From Salinimonas iocasae (GTDB taxonomy: Bacteria; Pseudomonadota; Gammaproteobacteria; Enterobacterales; Alteromonadaceae), in NCBI RefSeq assembly GCF_006228385.1, contig NZ_CP039852.1, positions 806,001 to 870,000 on the forward strand: DNA of 64,000 nt, in the 5' to 3' direction. Below the pieces are notes generated by a model. It was given only the letters and a program-made list of their open reading frames with translations, was not told the origin of the DNA and made no database searches. The position numbers were made by a program, and so were the translations under genes. Position 1 is the stretch's first letter. Every line of letters begins with the position of its first letter. This document shows, in pieces, positions 54,190-63,402 of this stretch.

Positions 54190-55764
54190 GTGACTTTTAA
54201 AAAGCTTCTTTCCGATCATTTTAATAAGTTTTCCGCGTCTCCTTTCCTGTTTGTAGGATCAGGCATGTCTCGTCGCTATTTGGGCGCGGAAAACTGGGAA
54301 GATCTTTTGAAGAAGTTTTGTGAAATAATTGGTGAAAATTACACAAAAATTAGATCACAAGCTGATGGGGATTTGACAAAAATAGCGAGTGTTCTATCCA
54401 AATCCTACAGCGAAAAGTGGTGGGACAGTGAGATTAAAGGCGAAAAAGATATTCAATATTCTGAACATCTTTTGAAATCAGACTCGCCATTGAAAGTGGA
54501 AATATCAAGCTATTTAAAAGAAATTCATGAGAACGTAAACGAAGATTATAGGGAGGAAATAGAACTCTTAAAGTCAAGTAAAATTGATGGTGTTATAACT
54601 ACCAATTGGGATCTTTTTTTGGAGTCAATTTTCAGTGAATTTTCTGTCTTTATTGGACAGGAAGGATTGTTTGCAAGTAGAAATTATGGGGTCGCCGAAA
54701 TATACAAGATTCATGGTAGTTGCAATGACCCAAACAGTCTAGTTTTAACTCAAGAGGACTATGAAAAGTTTAAAAAAAAGAATCCATATTTATCATCTAA
54801 GTTGTTAACAATATTTGTTGAGCACCCCATTATATTTCTCGGGTACTCTCTTACAGATCCGCACATATTAGGAATTTTAGAAGAGATTGTTGAGTGTATG
54901 CCAGAAAGCAAAATGGATGCTCTTAAGGAGAACATCATCTTTGTTGAATGGGATCCTGACTTGGATGAGCCAACTTTGACAGAGTCAGTTTTGCTAAAAA
55001 CATTGCCAGTAAATCTTATCCGGGCTGCGTCTTATCGAGATATATTTGAAGTTTTGTCTGAGGTCAAGCGTCGGATACCAGCGCATATCTTTCGACAGAT
55101 TAAAGATGAGTTATATGAGCTCATAATAACCAACGACCCCAAAGGGAAGTTGTATGTTAAAGAGGCCCAAGATATAGGAGCTTTAGAGGGACAACAAGAG
55201 TTTGTGGTTGGATACGGTGCCATTAGCAAGATAAAAAAGTCTGAGGAAATGGCGAAGCAAGGTCTCGTTGGTTTATCACGAGAAGATATTGTACGAGATG
55301 TTATTTTTGACAATGGTGGTTACGACTCAGCTTCGATCGTCTTTGATGTTTTTCCAAAACTGATTAAAGGTCAGATAAATATCCCTGTATTTAAGTATCT
55401 TAACACTGCAGGTTTAATTGACGAAGATGGTAAGGTAAATGAAAGCGGTCTCTGTGATTCATTGGCAATTAGGGTAGGACATAACGTCGAACATTATCGG
55501 CCCCGAGGCTCCGAAGAAAGGCGAGCGGGTACAATTCCACAAGTCAAAAAAGGTATTGAAGAGTTATATAACACTGTCGGTTTTAATCTTTTTTTGCGCA
55601 TGGCGGTGTTCGTACCGCCGAGGATCTTAGACTTGGATGCTCTCGAAAAAATTCTTAAAAAGCATGCAGATGATGACTTTTCACCGGGCGAAAAAAGTCA
55701 ATTTATTAAGATCGTATGTGTTTACGATTTGGTTAAATATTCACGAAGATATGGTTTTGCATAA
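54190..55764 (+). CDS. SIR2-domain antiphage-type protein
   Basis: About 524 residues from a GTG with an AAGGA site seven bases ahead; an ATG 72 bases upstream is the alternative. The SIR2_2 domain has FLFVGSGMSRRYLG near residue 15 (GxGxS NAD loop), ITTNWDLFLE near 140, IHGSCND near 180 and HPIIFLGYSLTDPHI near 215. The remaining 250 residues form a helical region with no family I know. SIR2-like proteins in such islands deplete NAD on phage attack. The gene is AT-rich and alone, flanked by integrase and palindrome. The 53728-54189 gap shows nothing else. Confidence 0.75.
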   Translation: MTFKKLLSDHFNKFSASPFLFVGSGMSRRYLGAENWEDLLKKFCEIIGENYTKIRSQADGDLTKIASVLSKSYSEKWWDSEIKGEKDIQYSEHLLKSDSPLKVEISSYLKEIHENVNEDYREEIELLKSSKIDGVITTNWDLFLESIFSEFSVFIGQEGLFASRNYGVAEIYKIHGSCNDPNSLVLTQEDYEKFKKKNPYLSSKLLTIFVEHPIIFLGYSLTDPHILGILEEIVECMPESKMDALKENIIFVEWDPDLDEPTLTESVLLKTLPVNLIRAASYRDIFEVLSEVKRRIPAHIFRQIKDELYELIITNDPKGKLYVKEAQDIGALEGQQEFVVGYGAISKIKKSEEMAKQGLVGLSREDIVRDVIFDNGGYDSASIVFDVFPKLIKGQINIPVFKYLNTAGLIDEDGKVNESGLCDSLAIRVGHNVEHYRPRGSEERRAGTIPQVKKGIEELYNTVGFNLFLRMAVFVPPRILDLDALEKILKKHADDDFSPGEKSQFIKIVCVYDLVKYSRRYGFA

Positions 55765-55859
55765 TCATAGTGAAAAATCCGAGTGCCTATGCATAAACAG
55801 CCCATCAGTACATTTTTCGCTATTGATGTCTTATATGTTCTGTTTTTTTGTGCTGACTA

Positions 55860-55893
55860 TTATTAACAGTCGCGAATTCGCGACTGTTAATAA
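55860..55893. repeat. Perfect 34-bp palindrome, left boundary of replication unit
   Basis: Centre CGCGAATTCGCG, extended on each side to 17 bp without mismatch (TTATTAACAGT... and its complement). The 20-bp core CAGTCGCGAATTCGCGACTG is identical to that of the palindrome at 60297-60328, while the outer arms differ between the two. It lies 9 bp beyond the stop of the replication initiator. Confidence 0.9.
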
Positions 55894-55902
55894 CGAATGG
55901 AA

Positions 55903-56862
55903 CTAGGCTACGACAAGTAGCTCTTTCAGTTGGCCTAACTGCTCCTGAAATGAATTTTCTATTTTGGACTTGAACTCTGAACTTTTAATTAATTTTCGCT
56001 TGGTCATGCGTTTTGAAAGTATTCTGTGATCTTCGTCGTCCAGCAATGTAAGTGCTTTTCCGATACCGTATTTGATGATTAGTGCATAAATCCTTTCTGG
56101 CATTTTGAGCAAGATTTTAGGATCATAAAAAGATACACCCTGGAAGGAATACTTCTGCTCATCCATTTCGGCCACTTTGAACATTGATTTAGCCCCTCTA
56201 GCTCTTGGTTTATGCTGCTTTTCAATCCGTGTGTACTCGCGATAGCTGCGATAACCGCCTCCTTGCTCAAGCACTTTGTCATAAAAAATAATAGGGCAGC
56301 CAAGTTTTGTGCCGTAGCGAAAGCCTGTAAATATGGTCTTATTAAAAAATGCTTCGTAAGGCGAGCGGTAGGCGTAGTCTGTAATGATATGTTGTATAGG
56401 AATGTCTGGAAGATCCATAGCATAATCGACTCGTGTTACGTTCGCCCGTAACATCCAGAGTCTATAATTACTCTCACCCCATAAGTCCATGATCAAGCCA
56501 AGACTTGTTGCCATTCTGCCGGGCCCAACAGAGTTGGGGTTGAATACGATTTTCACTTGGTTCTGGCGTTTATTAAGACCGAAGAGGAGTACACTTAAAG
56601 TTGAGTCATTGGAGAAGTGGAAATCAAGCCTTCTCTTAAACTTTTGACTGCCAGCATCCTTCCCAGTTAGGTTTGTGAGCTTGACTGAATAGTCAGCTGT
56701 TCTTTGCCTCTGCAAGGCCAACAGTTTCTTTGCCTCATCCTCAGGTACTGGTAATGTGATTGACAACATATCTATTGATATATGTCCATATACATCAGGC
56801 CTGTCGAGTATCTGAGATAATAAAAACGAACTTCTTTCAACTTTCTTTAAACTTGTATTCAC
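55903..56862 (-). CDS. Replication initiator-like protein (PF02486-like)
   Basis: 319 residues, GTG start. Signature segments of the replication initiation factor family are visible: HISIDMLSITLPVPEDE at the start, LRANVTRVDYAMDL near 145 (the R-D-D type motif) and RYGTKLGCPIIFYDKVLE near 190 with the YDK box that holds the expected nicking tyrosine, then REYTRIEKQ. Such Rep proteins nick one strand for rolling-circle replication of plasmids and filamentous phages. No phage coat genes are nearby. It faces outward toward the left palindrome. Low GC relative to the 1-45 kb part of the window. Confidence 0.65.
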   Translation of the reverse strand: MNTSLKKVERSSFLLSQILDRPDVYGHISIDMLSITLPVPEDEAKKLLALQRQRTADYSVKLTNLTGKDAGSQKFKRRLDFHFSNDSTLSVLLFGLNKRQNQVKIVFNPNSVGPGRMATSLGLIMDLWGESNYRLWMLRANVTRVDYAMDLPDIPIQHIITDYAYRSPYEAFFNKTIFTGFRYGTKLGCPIIFYDKVLEQGGGYRSYREYTRIEKQHKPRARGAKSMFKVAEMDEQKYSFQGVSFYDPKILLKMPERIYALIIKYGIGKALTLLDDEDHRILSKRMTKRKLIKSSEFKSKIENSFQEQLGQLKELLVVA

Positions 56863-56927
56863 AATAATCTCACTATTAGTACAGCGTTAATAATGAAATT
56901 ATTATTTTTAAAATATTTAGTTGATTT

Positions 56928-57332
56928 TTAACCTCCTAGTTTTTCAAGTAAAGACTTGTACTCTGCTCTCTTTAGCAGTTTTATCTTTACTCCCCTTTTC
57001 TCACCATGTTTGTCTATCAGGTTTGCTTTTTCATACTCGTAAACCAAAAATCCATGATGATTTAGTGATTTAAGGGCCTCGGACATTCCATTGTTTGAAA
57101 ACTTTTCTCTACCAGAGAAACCTTGCACCTTTTCAGCTATATGCGAAAGGCTTTTAATAAAGTACTTGTACTTCAAAAAACCTACTTTTCCCTGAAGAGT
57201 AAGATATAAACCTACTTCAAGCCCCTGTTTAGTTAACCGGTATGCGTCATCTTCTAGGTTAGATAACTTTACAAGACACTGAATCATAAGTCCTCGACGG
57301 GATCGCATAAAAGTTCTTGATGTTAGTTTCAC
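56928..57332 (-). CDS. Small winged-helix-like protein upstream of rep
   Basis: 134 residues, GTG start with AGGAAAGG ahead. It is basic, with a helix-rich middle (LTKQGLEVGLYLTLQGKVGF) and a short beta-turn region (NHHGFLVYEYEKANLIDK) that reads as a winged helix. It lies 65 bp upstream of the initiator in the same direction, suggesting a copy-number or transcription regulator for it. I do not recognise a named family. Confidence 0.5.
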   Translation of the reverse strand: MKLTSRTFMRSRRGLMIQCLVKLSNLEDDAYRLTKQGLEVGLYLTLQGKVGFLKYKYFIKSLSHIAEKVQGFSGREKFSNNGMSEALKSLNHHGFLVYEYEKANLIDKHGEKRGVKIKLLKRAEYKSLLEKLGG

Positions 57333-57509
57333 AAACCTTTCCTCATAAAGTCCATATCTTCTTTACGTTATCAACTAATGGCTCGACTTGTTAATCGAAT
57401 CAGTAGGAAAAGTCAAGATTTGAGTAAAGCTTCGAGATTTCCGAAGCCTCAGCAGCGCGGTTGCATTCAATGTAGTCTTAACTTTTGCCGGAACAATGTT
57501 GGAGGACGT

Positions 57510-58277
57510 ATGACGAACAATATCATCAATGAGTGGGAGCCTATTAGGCAGATAAGGAACAATAAAGTAATGTCAGATGAACTTTACTGGTCACATAAGA
57601 AATTGATTTCAACTTCGCCACCAGACCTATGCAGAAGAGCGTTGTTCGATATCCATACGTTCTCAGGGTTTGAAAAGGAGAGATTTAAAACAATTACTGA
57701 TTTTCTTAAAAGTATTCACGGGTTGTATGCAAGATCCTATATGGACAGTCTCCTGGCAGCGAACGCCGAAGCTACCGTCTTCGATGAAAACGCTGTTGGG
57801 AATATTGATGTAGCAGCAGCTATTGCATTGAGACAAATCATGCATTGTAGGACCTCTATCAACAAAGTTAAAAGTTACATGGCTGATAAAGGGCTAGATT
57901 GGTCATTCGTAAATACTCAAGAGGCTATTGATATGTCTTGTGACTTGTCAGAGGTAAAAAGCAAAAAGAAAACTTCCGTATGCAGAAGAAAACGTTTATC
58001 CGAGAGAGAAAGAGTAAGTAAATACATTAACAGCCTAACTCCTATGGAAAAAGTAAGCTTTCTTGAAAGTTTTATTGAAGAGACTAGTCTCAAGGATATA
58101 GCAAATAATCTAAGTTCATTGATTAATGCTAAGTCAAGAATAATCCAAACAATTAATTGCTGCGAAAAAATGCTACGCGAAAATGCGCAAATGATTTTAG
58201 ACCCATCTTTATGTGATAATGCCACATATTACGTTAACACTGAATTGCTTAACCATTTAGGAGATAGAAATGAATGA
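57510..58277 (+). CDS. Unknown protein of the palindrome-bounded unit
   Basis: 255 residues from an ATG with GGAGG five bases ahead; earlier in-frame codons lack such a site. It is mostly helical and charged (SINKVKSYMADKGLDW; KRLSERERVSKYINSLTPME). It is divergent from the rep pair and overlaps the next gene by eight bases, so both are coupled. No family recognised. Confidence 0.55.
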   Translation: MTNNIINEWEPIRQIRNNKVMSDELYWSHKKLISTSPPDLCRRALFDIHTFSGFEKERFKTITDFLKSIHGLYARSYMDSLLAANAEATVFDENAVGNIDVAAAIALRQIMHCRTSINKVKSYMADKGLDWSFVNTQEAIDMSCDLSEVKSKKKTSVCRRKRLSERERVSKYINSLTPMEKVSFLESFIEETSLKDIANNLSSLINAKSRIIQTINCCEKMLRENAQMILDPSLCDNATYYVNTELLNHLGDRNE

Positions 58278-58506
58278 GATAGATCAGCTAGCTGAAAATG
58301 ATGAAGAACTTAAAAACTTATGCGATATCAACTCTGTGGACTATTCCTATCAAAATGAGGATAAATCTTTATTGCTCGAAAGAATTAATTCAATCGATGA
58401 GAATGCAGAAAAGGAAAGAAAAATACTATATTGTGTTGCTATGTTTCGACTCTACGAAATATTAGGTTTCGAAAGTCTAAAGTCATTGCTCCCGAATTCA
58501 GATAAT

Positions 58507-59563
58507 AAGTGCACCACTCATGGTTAACGGGTGATAGATGATCAACTGCCTGTTGGTGGTATTCTAAAGTCGCCAAACAATTAGAGTATTACCATGAGTT
58601 ACAAGCAGTTGATCGAGGGACAACGATACCAGATTGAGGCCTACTTACGCGAGGGTTTCAGTTATCGGGAGATCGGAAAACGTCTGAGCGTGAGTCACAG
58701 CACAATCAGCCGGGAAGTAAATCGCAATAGAATTCGGGATAACCACTATTTGCCGGAAGTCGCTCAGGCAAAAGCACTGAAGCGCCGCAGCCAGGCCGCA
58801 AAGTTCAGGATATCTGAACTGACGATTACCTTTGTTGAGTTCGGGCTGAACCAGAAATGGAGCCCTGAGCAGATTGCTGGTGTAGGTAAAATCATCGGTC
58901 ATCACGTCAGTCACGAATGGATTTATCGCTACGTCCAGCGTGATAAATTACGTGGCGGTAGGTTGTACAAACAGCTGCGCCAGAGTCACAGAAGGTATCG
59001 TAAAGGTGACCGTGCGAAGCGGATAATTATCCCGAATCGCGTTGGCATTGAGCATCGTCCCGCTATCGTGAACAAGAAAAAGCGGTTCGGTGACTGGGAA
59101 GCTGACACGGTTCTGGGCAAGCAAGGAACGGGCGCGATTGTTAGTTTAGTCGAGCGCAAAAGTAAGCTTTACCTGATACGCAAAGTGCCAGCGAAAAGCG
59201 CAGCAGACGTGGCCCGAGCCATGGTTGGGATGCTCTGGAAATATCGAGGTCATGTCCGAACAATCACAGCGGACAACGGCAGCGAATTCTGTGACCACGC
59301 GCTGGTCGCTGAGAAGCTCAAAACCAATATCTACTTCGCGAATCCGTACTCATCATGGGAACGCGGACTGAATGAGAACTTCAACGGTTTACTGCGCCAG
59401 TACATCCGGAAAGGCACCGATTTACGGACGGTATCGGATAGGCAAATTAGTGAAATAGAGCGGGCATTAAATGCCAGACCGAGAAAGTGCCTCGGCTTCA
59501 GGCAACCTGTTGCGGTATTCAATGAATTACGCAAGGCTGCCTAATTTAGCGAGTGGTGCACTT
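58507..59563 (+). mobile_element. IS30-family insertion sequence
   Basis: Ends read AAGTGCACCACTC on the left and the exact complement GAGTGGTGCACTT on the right, a 13-bp inverted repeat. One transposase gene fills most of the 1.06 kb. I could not define a 2-3 bp target duplication, so the exact ends may shift by up to three bases. Confidence 0.8.
58594..59544 (+). CDS. IS30-family transposase
   Basis: 316 residues, intact. An N-terminal helix-turn-helix (FSYREIGKRLSVSHSTISRE) precedes the DDE domain: first Asp in DWEADTVLG near 167, second in TADNGSEFCDHA near 228 and the Glu in RGLNENFNGLLRQYIRKG near 263. This is the IS30 layout. It appears complete and probably active or recently so. Confidence 0.93.
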   Translation: MSYKQLIEGQRYQIEAYLREGFSYREIGKRLSVSHSTISREVNRNRIRDNHYLPEVAQAKALKRRSQAAKFRISELTITFVEFGLNQKWSPEQIAGVGKIIGHHVSHEWIYRYVQRDKLRGGRLYKQLRQSHRRYRKGDRAKRIIIPNRVGIEHRPAIVNKKKRFGDWEADTVLGKQGTGAIVSLVERKSKLYLIRKVPAKSAADVARAMVGMLWKYRGHVRTITADNGSEFCDHALVAEKLKTNIYFANPYSSWERGLNENFNGLLRQYIRKGTDLRTVSDRQISEIERALNARPRKCLGFRQPVAVFNELRKAA

Positions 59564-60296
59564 CGGAGTTGAATTCGCGCTTCATTCAAATTATATTACC
59601 TCTAAATGCGCCCAAGAATGTTACAAACAAATAAATAGGGCAAAGTTCGAGCTAATGATTCATGGAGGTGATTTTAATAGTGTCGGTCGAATGCCTTCTT
59701 CTCATTTAGATATGTTCTCTTTAATACCCACAGACAGTAAGACATCGTCTGAGCTTACTGCGAGAGTAAAATCGGTTTATAACGAGCTTTATGTGGAAAA
59801 GTGTAAAGGTGATACCGTTACAGCAAGTCTCGTAAAGGAACACATATTGGAGAAATTTCAGGAAAAAAAAGCCTCGAAAATTGCTTCAAACACATCCCGC
59901 AATAATGATACTGAATGTAGCCCGAAGGACCCAACATTAGACTGGGAGGAGGATGACCTGAAAGCCCCCTGCCAAAGCGATAGTGACAAAACAGTTACAA
60001 GCTTAAATACTTTAGATAACGGTTCCACATCTAAGTCTCCTGAAGAATTAGTTGTTACTAAGGAAAGCCTTCCAACCTTGATAGATCACCTTTCCAATAC
60101 TTTGGATAACGATGGGAAGATAAGGCTCGCTTTCAAACTCAATCAAAGTCTTTTGAACTCGGGAGATGTAACATTGCAACTTCTTCTAAAAGACAATCGC
60201 TGTAAGGTTAAATCAAAGAAAGATGCACTGTTAAAAATGATTGAATATCGAAATAAATTGGCATCATAAGATAGTTTGGAAATTCTATATATTCTG

Positions 60297-60328
60297 ATAT
60301 GTCAGTCGCGAATTCGCGACTGACATAT
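60297..60328. repeat. Perfect 32-bp palindrome, right boundary of replication unit
   Basis: ATATGTCAGTCGCG followed by AATT and its exact complement, 16-bp arms. The 20-bp core is identical to the left palindrome while the outer six bases differ. It lies 28 bp past the interrupted gene and just before the recombinase region. Confidence 0.9.
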
Positions 60329-60449
60329 GTATACTAGTTTGATACAAAATCACCGTATATCTGCTCAATACCCGCTGCTATTCTGTCTACAGCTTATTCA
60401 AGCAATTCAATCACTTCATTCATTTAAACGTCATAATCGGAACAAACAC

Positions 60450-61367
60450 ATGGATACAGCATGTCCTTACACGCTGTACTTAGGGCGACTTGCGCCCAAT
60501 AGTCAGCGCTCCATTGCGTCACAACTGAATAGCATTGCAGAACTTCTGAATTGGCCTGAACAGGGTAGGGCAGACTTGTTTGCTGGTATCGATTACCAGC
60601 AGGCCAGCCACATTCAAGCGTTATTGCTTAAGAAAGGCTGGTCTGCACGTTCAATCAACAGAGCCATGGCCGCGATACGCAATATCGTAAAAATCGCGGT
60701 AATGTCTGGCAAAGCACCTGAAATGCAAGCGCTACAACTGCAGACAATATCAAAGGTTAAACATGGTAGTCACCGTGGCACGCCATTGTCGGTTATACAG
60801 GTTGAAAAGCTCTTCGATACATTGAGTAGAAATGACTCACTTATTGGCATTCGTGACAGTACCATTTTCTCGGTGTTACTCGGCACAGGTCTACGGCGTA
60901 GCGAACTGGTTGCACTTTCGTATGCTGATTACTCACCAGAGAACAAGACATTATTCATTCGCCAGGGTAAAGGCAACAAAAGCCGGATCGTATATTTGCC
61001 TGACTGGGTGAAACGGTCTGTCAGTCAATGGCTCACAATCAGAGGTACTGGGCGAGGCCCATTATTTGTGCGTATCGCCAGAGGCGGTCACGTTCAGCTT
61101 GAAAGCCCACTCTCAGCGAGTTTCATCTATTCACTGGTACGAAAGACATTGGCCTCTATTGGTGTAGAAGGTGTATCCCCGCATGACTTGCGCCGGACCT
61201 TTATTACCCGCCTTCTTGAACAAAATGTTGATTTAAACACGGCTCGTCAGATGGCAGGCCATGCTGATGTGTCAACTACCGTTGTGTATGACAAGCGCCA
61301 TGAAAAAGTGATGAAGGCTGCTGCGGCCAACCTTGCATACGATAGCAATGGTGACAAGCATGAATAG
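60450..61367 (+). CDS. XerC/D-like tyrosine recombinase
   Basis: About 305 residues from the ATG chosen; an in-frame ATG at 60327 inside the palindrome would add a non-conserved leader. The N-terminal core-binding region reads PYTLYLGRLAPNSQRSIAS. The catalytic domain has Arg in LLGTGLRRSELVALS near 165, Lys in RQGKGNKSRIV near 193, HDLRRTFITRLL near 250 and the nucleophile Tyr in VSTTVVYDKRHE near 285. It overlaps the AAA+ gene by eight bases, so the two are expressed together. It may act on the palindromes or on unseen sites to the right. Confidence 0.85.
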   Translation: MDTACPYTLYLGRLAPNSQRSIASQLNSIAELLNWPEQGRADLFAGIDYQQASHIQALLLKKGWSARSINRAMAAIRNIVKIAVMSGKAPEMQALQLQTISKVKHGSHRGTPLSVIQVEKLFDTLSRNDSLIGIRDSTIFSVLLGTGLRRSELVALSYADYSPENKTLFIRQGKGNKSRIVYLPDWVKRSVSQWLTIRGTGRGPLFVRIARGGHVQLESPLSASFIYSLVRKTLASIGVEGVSPHDLRRTFITRLLEQNVDLNTARQMAGHADVSTTVVYDKRHEKVMKAAAANLAYDSNGDKHE

Positions 61368-63384
61368 GTTTCGAGAACGGTATAAGCTCAATTATCTCGC
61401 GTGCGCATGGGCAAAAAGGTTACTTGAGTATATAGATAAGCCCGACAGCGATCTGCTGGATGCTACCACGCTTTGCGCTATAACCGGACAACGTCAATTA
61501 AGTGGTGAGCAGCTAAAAGTAAACTCAAAACGCAGTGCGGTTAACTTCTTTTCTATTACTGACAAGCGCCCAGCGACCACACAGCTTTGCGTTACCAATT
61601 GCCAGTTTATTGAGAAAGAGCTGGCATTAGCGAAGAACGCTGCTCTTCTTATTGAATATGTTGTCGTCGCGCATGCCAACCCTGCTTTTCTCCAATTCTC
61701 AGACTTGTTGGTCGGGCAGTTACATTACGCACAGGTGAGTACGTTACTACAGGATATATGTAAGCTTACCTCTGATGATTACGAGCGCACGCTCAAACAA
61801 CTTACCAGAGCTGGCATATTACGAAAGCCTAATCTGAATGTACTGTTTGGTGATGAACTACCGGACTACCTGTTACATAGCCTGCTCACGCAGAAAGTTG
61901 AGAACAAACAGCAGCTCATCGCACCGTTACTGCATAAAAGCCAAACTGCGCAATTCAGCTTAAACGCGTTTCCACAAGTTGATGGGTTTCGCATAAGGGA
62001 CTATTTCAAATCAGCCGTAAAACAAGGGCTCAAAGGCATCAATGTATTGCTTTACGGTGAATCCGGTACCGGCAAAACGGAGCTTGCCCGTACATTGGCC
62101 AAAGAGCTTGGACATGTACTTTACGAGGTTCGGTCGACGGCACTGAATGAGACGAAAAGTACCGATGATTTCGAGACTAAGTATCCAGATAAGGAGCGGT
62201 TACGCTACCTATCTATGATCAGTAACTTGCTATCAAGCAGCTCAAAGTCTCTGCTACTGATTGATGAATGCGAGACGATTTTTGAACATGCCTGCTACCA
62301 GTACAGCAAAGAGCACCTTCAGCGATTGGTAGAAGATAATGATATTCCATGTATCTGGATAACCAATCACATCGATTATCTGGAGCCCAGCTTTATTCGG
62401 CGCTTCAAGCTTATCACTGAAGTACCACGACCAACGCCTGAAGATATCGCGGCCATTTGCAAGCCACACTTCAAAGGCTTGTCGTTGTCATCGGACTTTA
62501 AACGAACGGTAACGCGCGTGAACAATATTTCGCCTGCCATAATAGCAAATGCTGCACATGTAGCTAAAACCCTGCATACAGCGTATACCGAAGCGGAGAA
62601 CGTTATATACGAAACCGTTGAGGCAACACTGCGTGCAGCCGGACAGTGGGAAAGTAAACTTCAGTATCAACACGCCCTGAAGTTCGACTTTCCACTATTT
62701 AACATCAAGCAGTCCAGAAGCTACCTCGATGACATCCAGCACGCGTTAGACAATGATTCTTCAGTACGTGTGTTGCTATCAGGGCCACCTGGTACTGGCA
62801 AAACTGCGTTTGTTCATCATCTGGCAGAACAACATCACCGTGAGCTTATTCACGTAAAAGCATCGGATGTGCTTAGCAAGTGGGTGGGCGAGAGTGAGCA
62901 AAACATTGCCGCCATATTTGAAGCAGCGCACACCGACGAAAAGATGATCCTTTTAGACGAGGTAGATAGTTTACTCACTAGCCGTGAGTCGTTGAACGCT
63001 CATCATGAGCTGCAATTGGTGAACGAGTTGCTTACTCAGATTGAATCGTGCTCACAACCGCTTTTCGCAGCGACCAACCTTGAAAGCCGACTGGATCACG
63101 CCGTGCTCCGGCGCTTCGACTTCAAACTGCAATGTACTTATCTAACGTTCGCTCAAGTGCTTCAGTTGTACAAGCAATCGCTCGGTATCAAAACGGTTAA
63201 GAAAGCTGAGCAACAGGCCTTGGCTGAGCTAACTCAACTAACACCCGGCGACTTTGCCATTCTGACAAGACGCAAACAATTTAGAACCAAACAAAATCAC
63301 AGACTATCTGCCATCACCTTGTTGGCAGAAGAAAACCAGCGCAAGCAAACCAAACCACAAATGGGCTTTATTCGCCCGAACTAA
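61360..63384 (+). CDS. Double AAA+ ATPase
   Basis: About 674 residues with two AAA+ modules. First: Walker A GESGTGKTELA near 235 and Walker B LLLIDECETIF near 300. Second: GPPGTGKTAFVHHLAEQ near 475, then LSKWVGESEQNI and MILLDEVDSLL near 535 and a terminal arginine finger-like RRFDFKL. The second module resembles CDC48/FtsH-type ATPases. About 220 N-terminal residues have no recognised domain. Cotranscription with a tyrosine recombinase suggests a mobile-element partner role. An ATG 12 bases earlier is also possible. Confidence 0.75.
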   Translation: MNRFRERYKLNYLACAWAKRLLEYIDKPDSDLLDATTLCAITGQRQLSGEQLKVNSKRSAVNFFSITDKRPATTQLCVTNCQFIEKELALAKNAALLIEYVVVAHANPAFLQFSDLLVGQLHYAQVSTLLQDICKLTSDDYERTLKQLTRAGILRKPNLNVLFGDELPDYLLHSLLTQKVENKQQLIAPLLHKSQTAQFSLNAFPQVDGFRIRDYFKSAVKQGLKGINVLLYGESGTGKTELARTLAKELGHVLYEVRSTALNETKSTDDFETKYPDKERLRYLSMISNLLSSSSKSLLLIDECETIFEHACYQYSKEHLQRLVEDNDIPCIWITNHIDYLEPSFIRRFKLITEVPRPTPEDIAAICKPHFKGLSLSSDFKRTVTRVNNISPAIIANAAHVAKTLHTAYTEAENVIYETVEATLRAAGQWESKLQYQHALKFDFPLFNIKQSRSYLDDIQHALDNDSSVRVLLSGPPGTGKTAFVHHLAEQHHRELIHVKASDVLSKWVGESEQNIAAIFEAAHTDEKMILLDEVDSLLTSRESLNAHHELQLVNELLTQIESCSQPLFAATNLESRLDHAVLRRFDFKLQCTYLTFAQVLQLYKQSLGIKTVKKAEQQALAELTQLTPGDFAILTRRKQFRTKQNHRLSAITLLAEENQRKQTKPQMGFIRPN

Positions 63385-63402
63385 CCTAACGAGGTAAACA
63401 AC

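Larger units (their letters stand above)
58270..60269 (+). pseudogene. Unknown gene interrupted by an IS30 element
   Basis: The 5' part (58270-58509, about 80 codons ending SLKSLLPNSDNK) and the 3' part (59562-60269, starting about FGVEFALHSNYITSK) have the same charged, helical character and the same strand and lie on either side of the IS. The 3' part has an acidic C-terminal region (LDWEEDDLKAP). The frames do not join simply across the IS, and no target duplication is obvious, so a small rearrangement accompanied insertion. Function unknown. Confidence 0.55.

Noticed and set aside
55903..60269. A complete filamentous phage
   Set aside because: There is a phage-type Rep candidate but no coat, assembly ATPase or adsorption genes between the palindromes.
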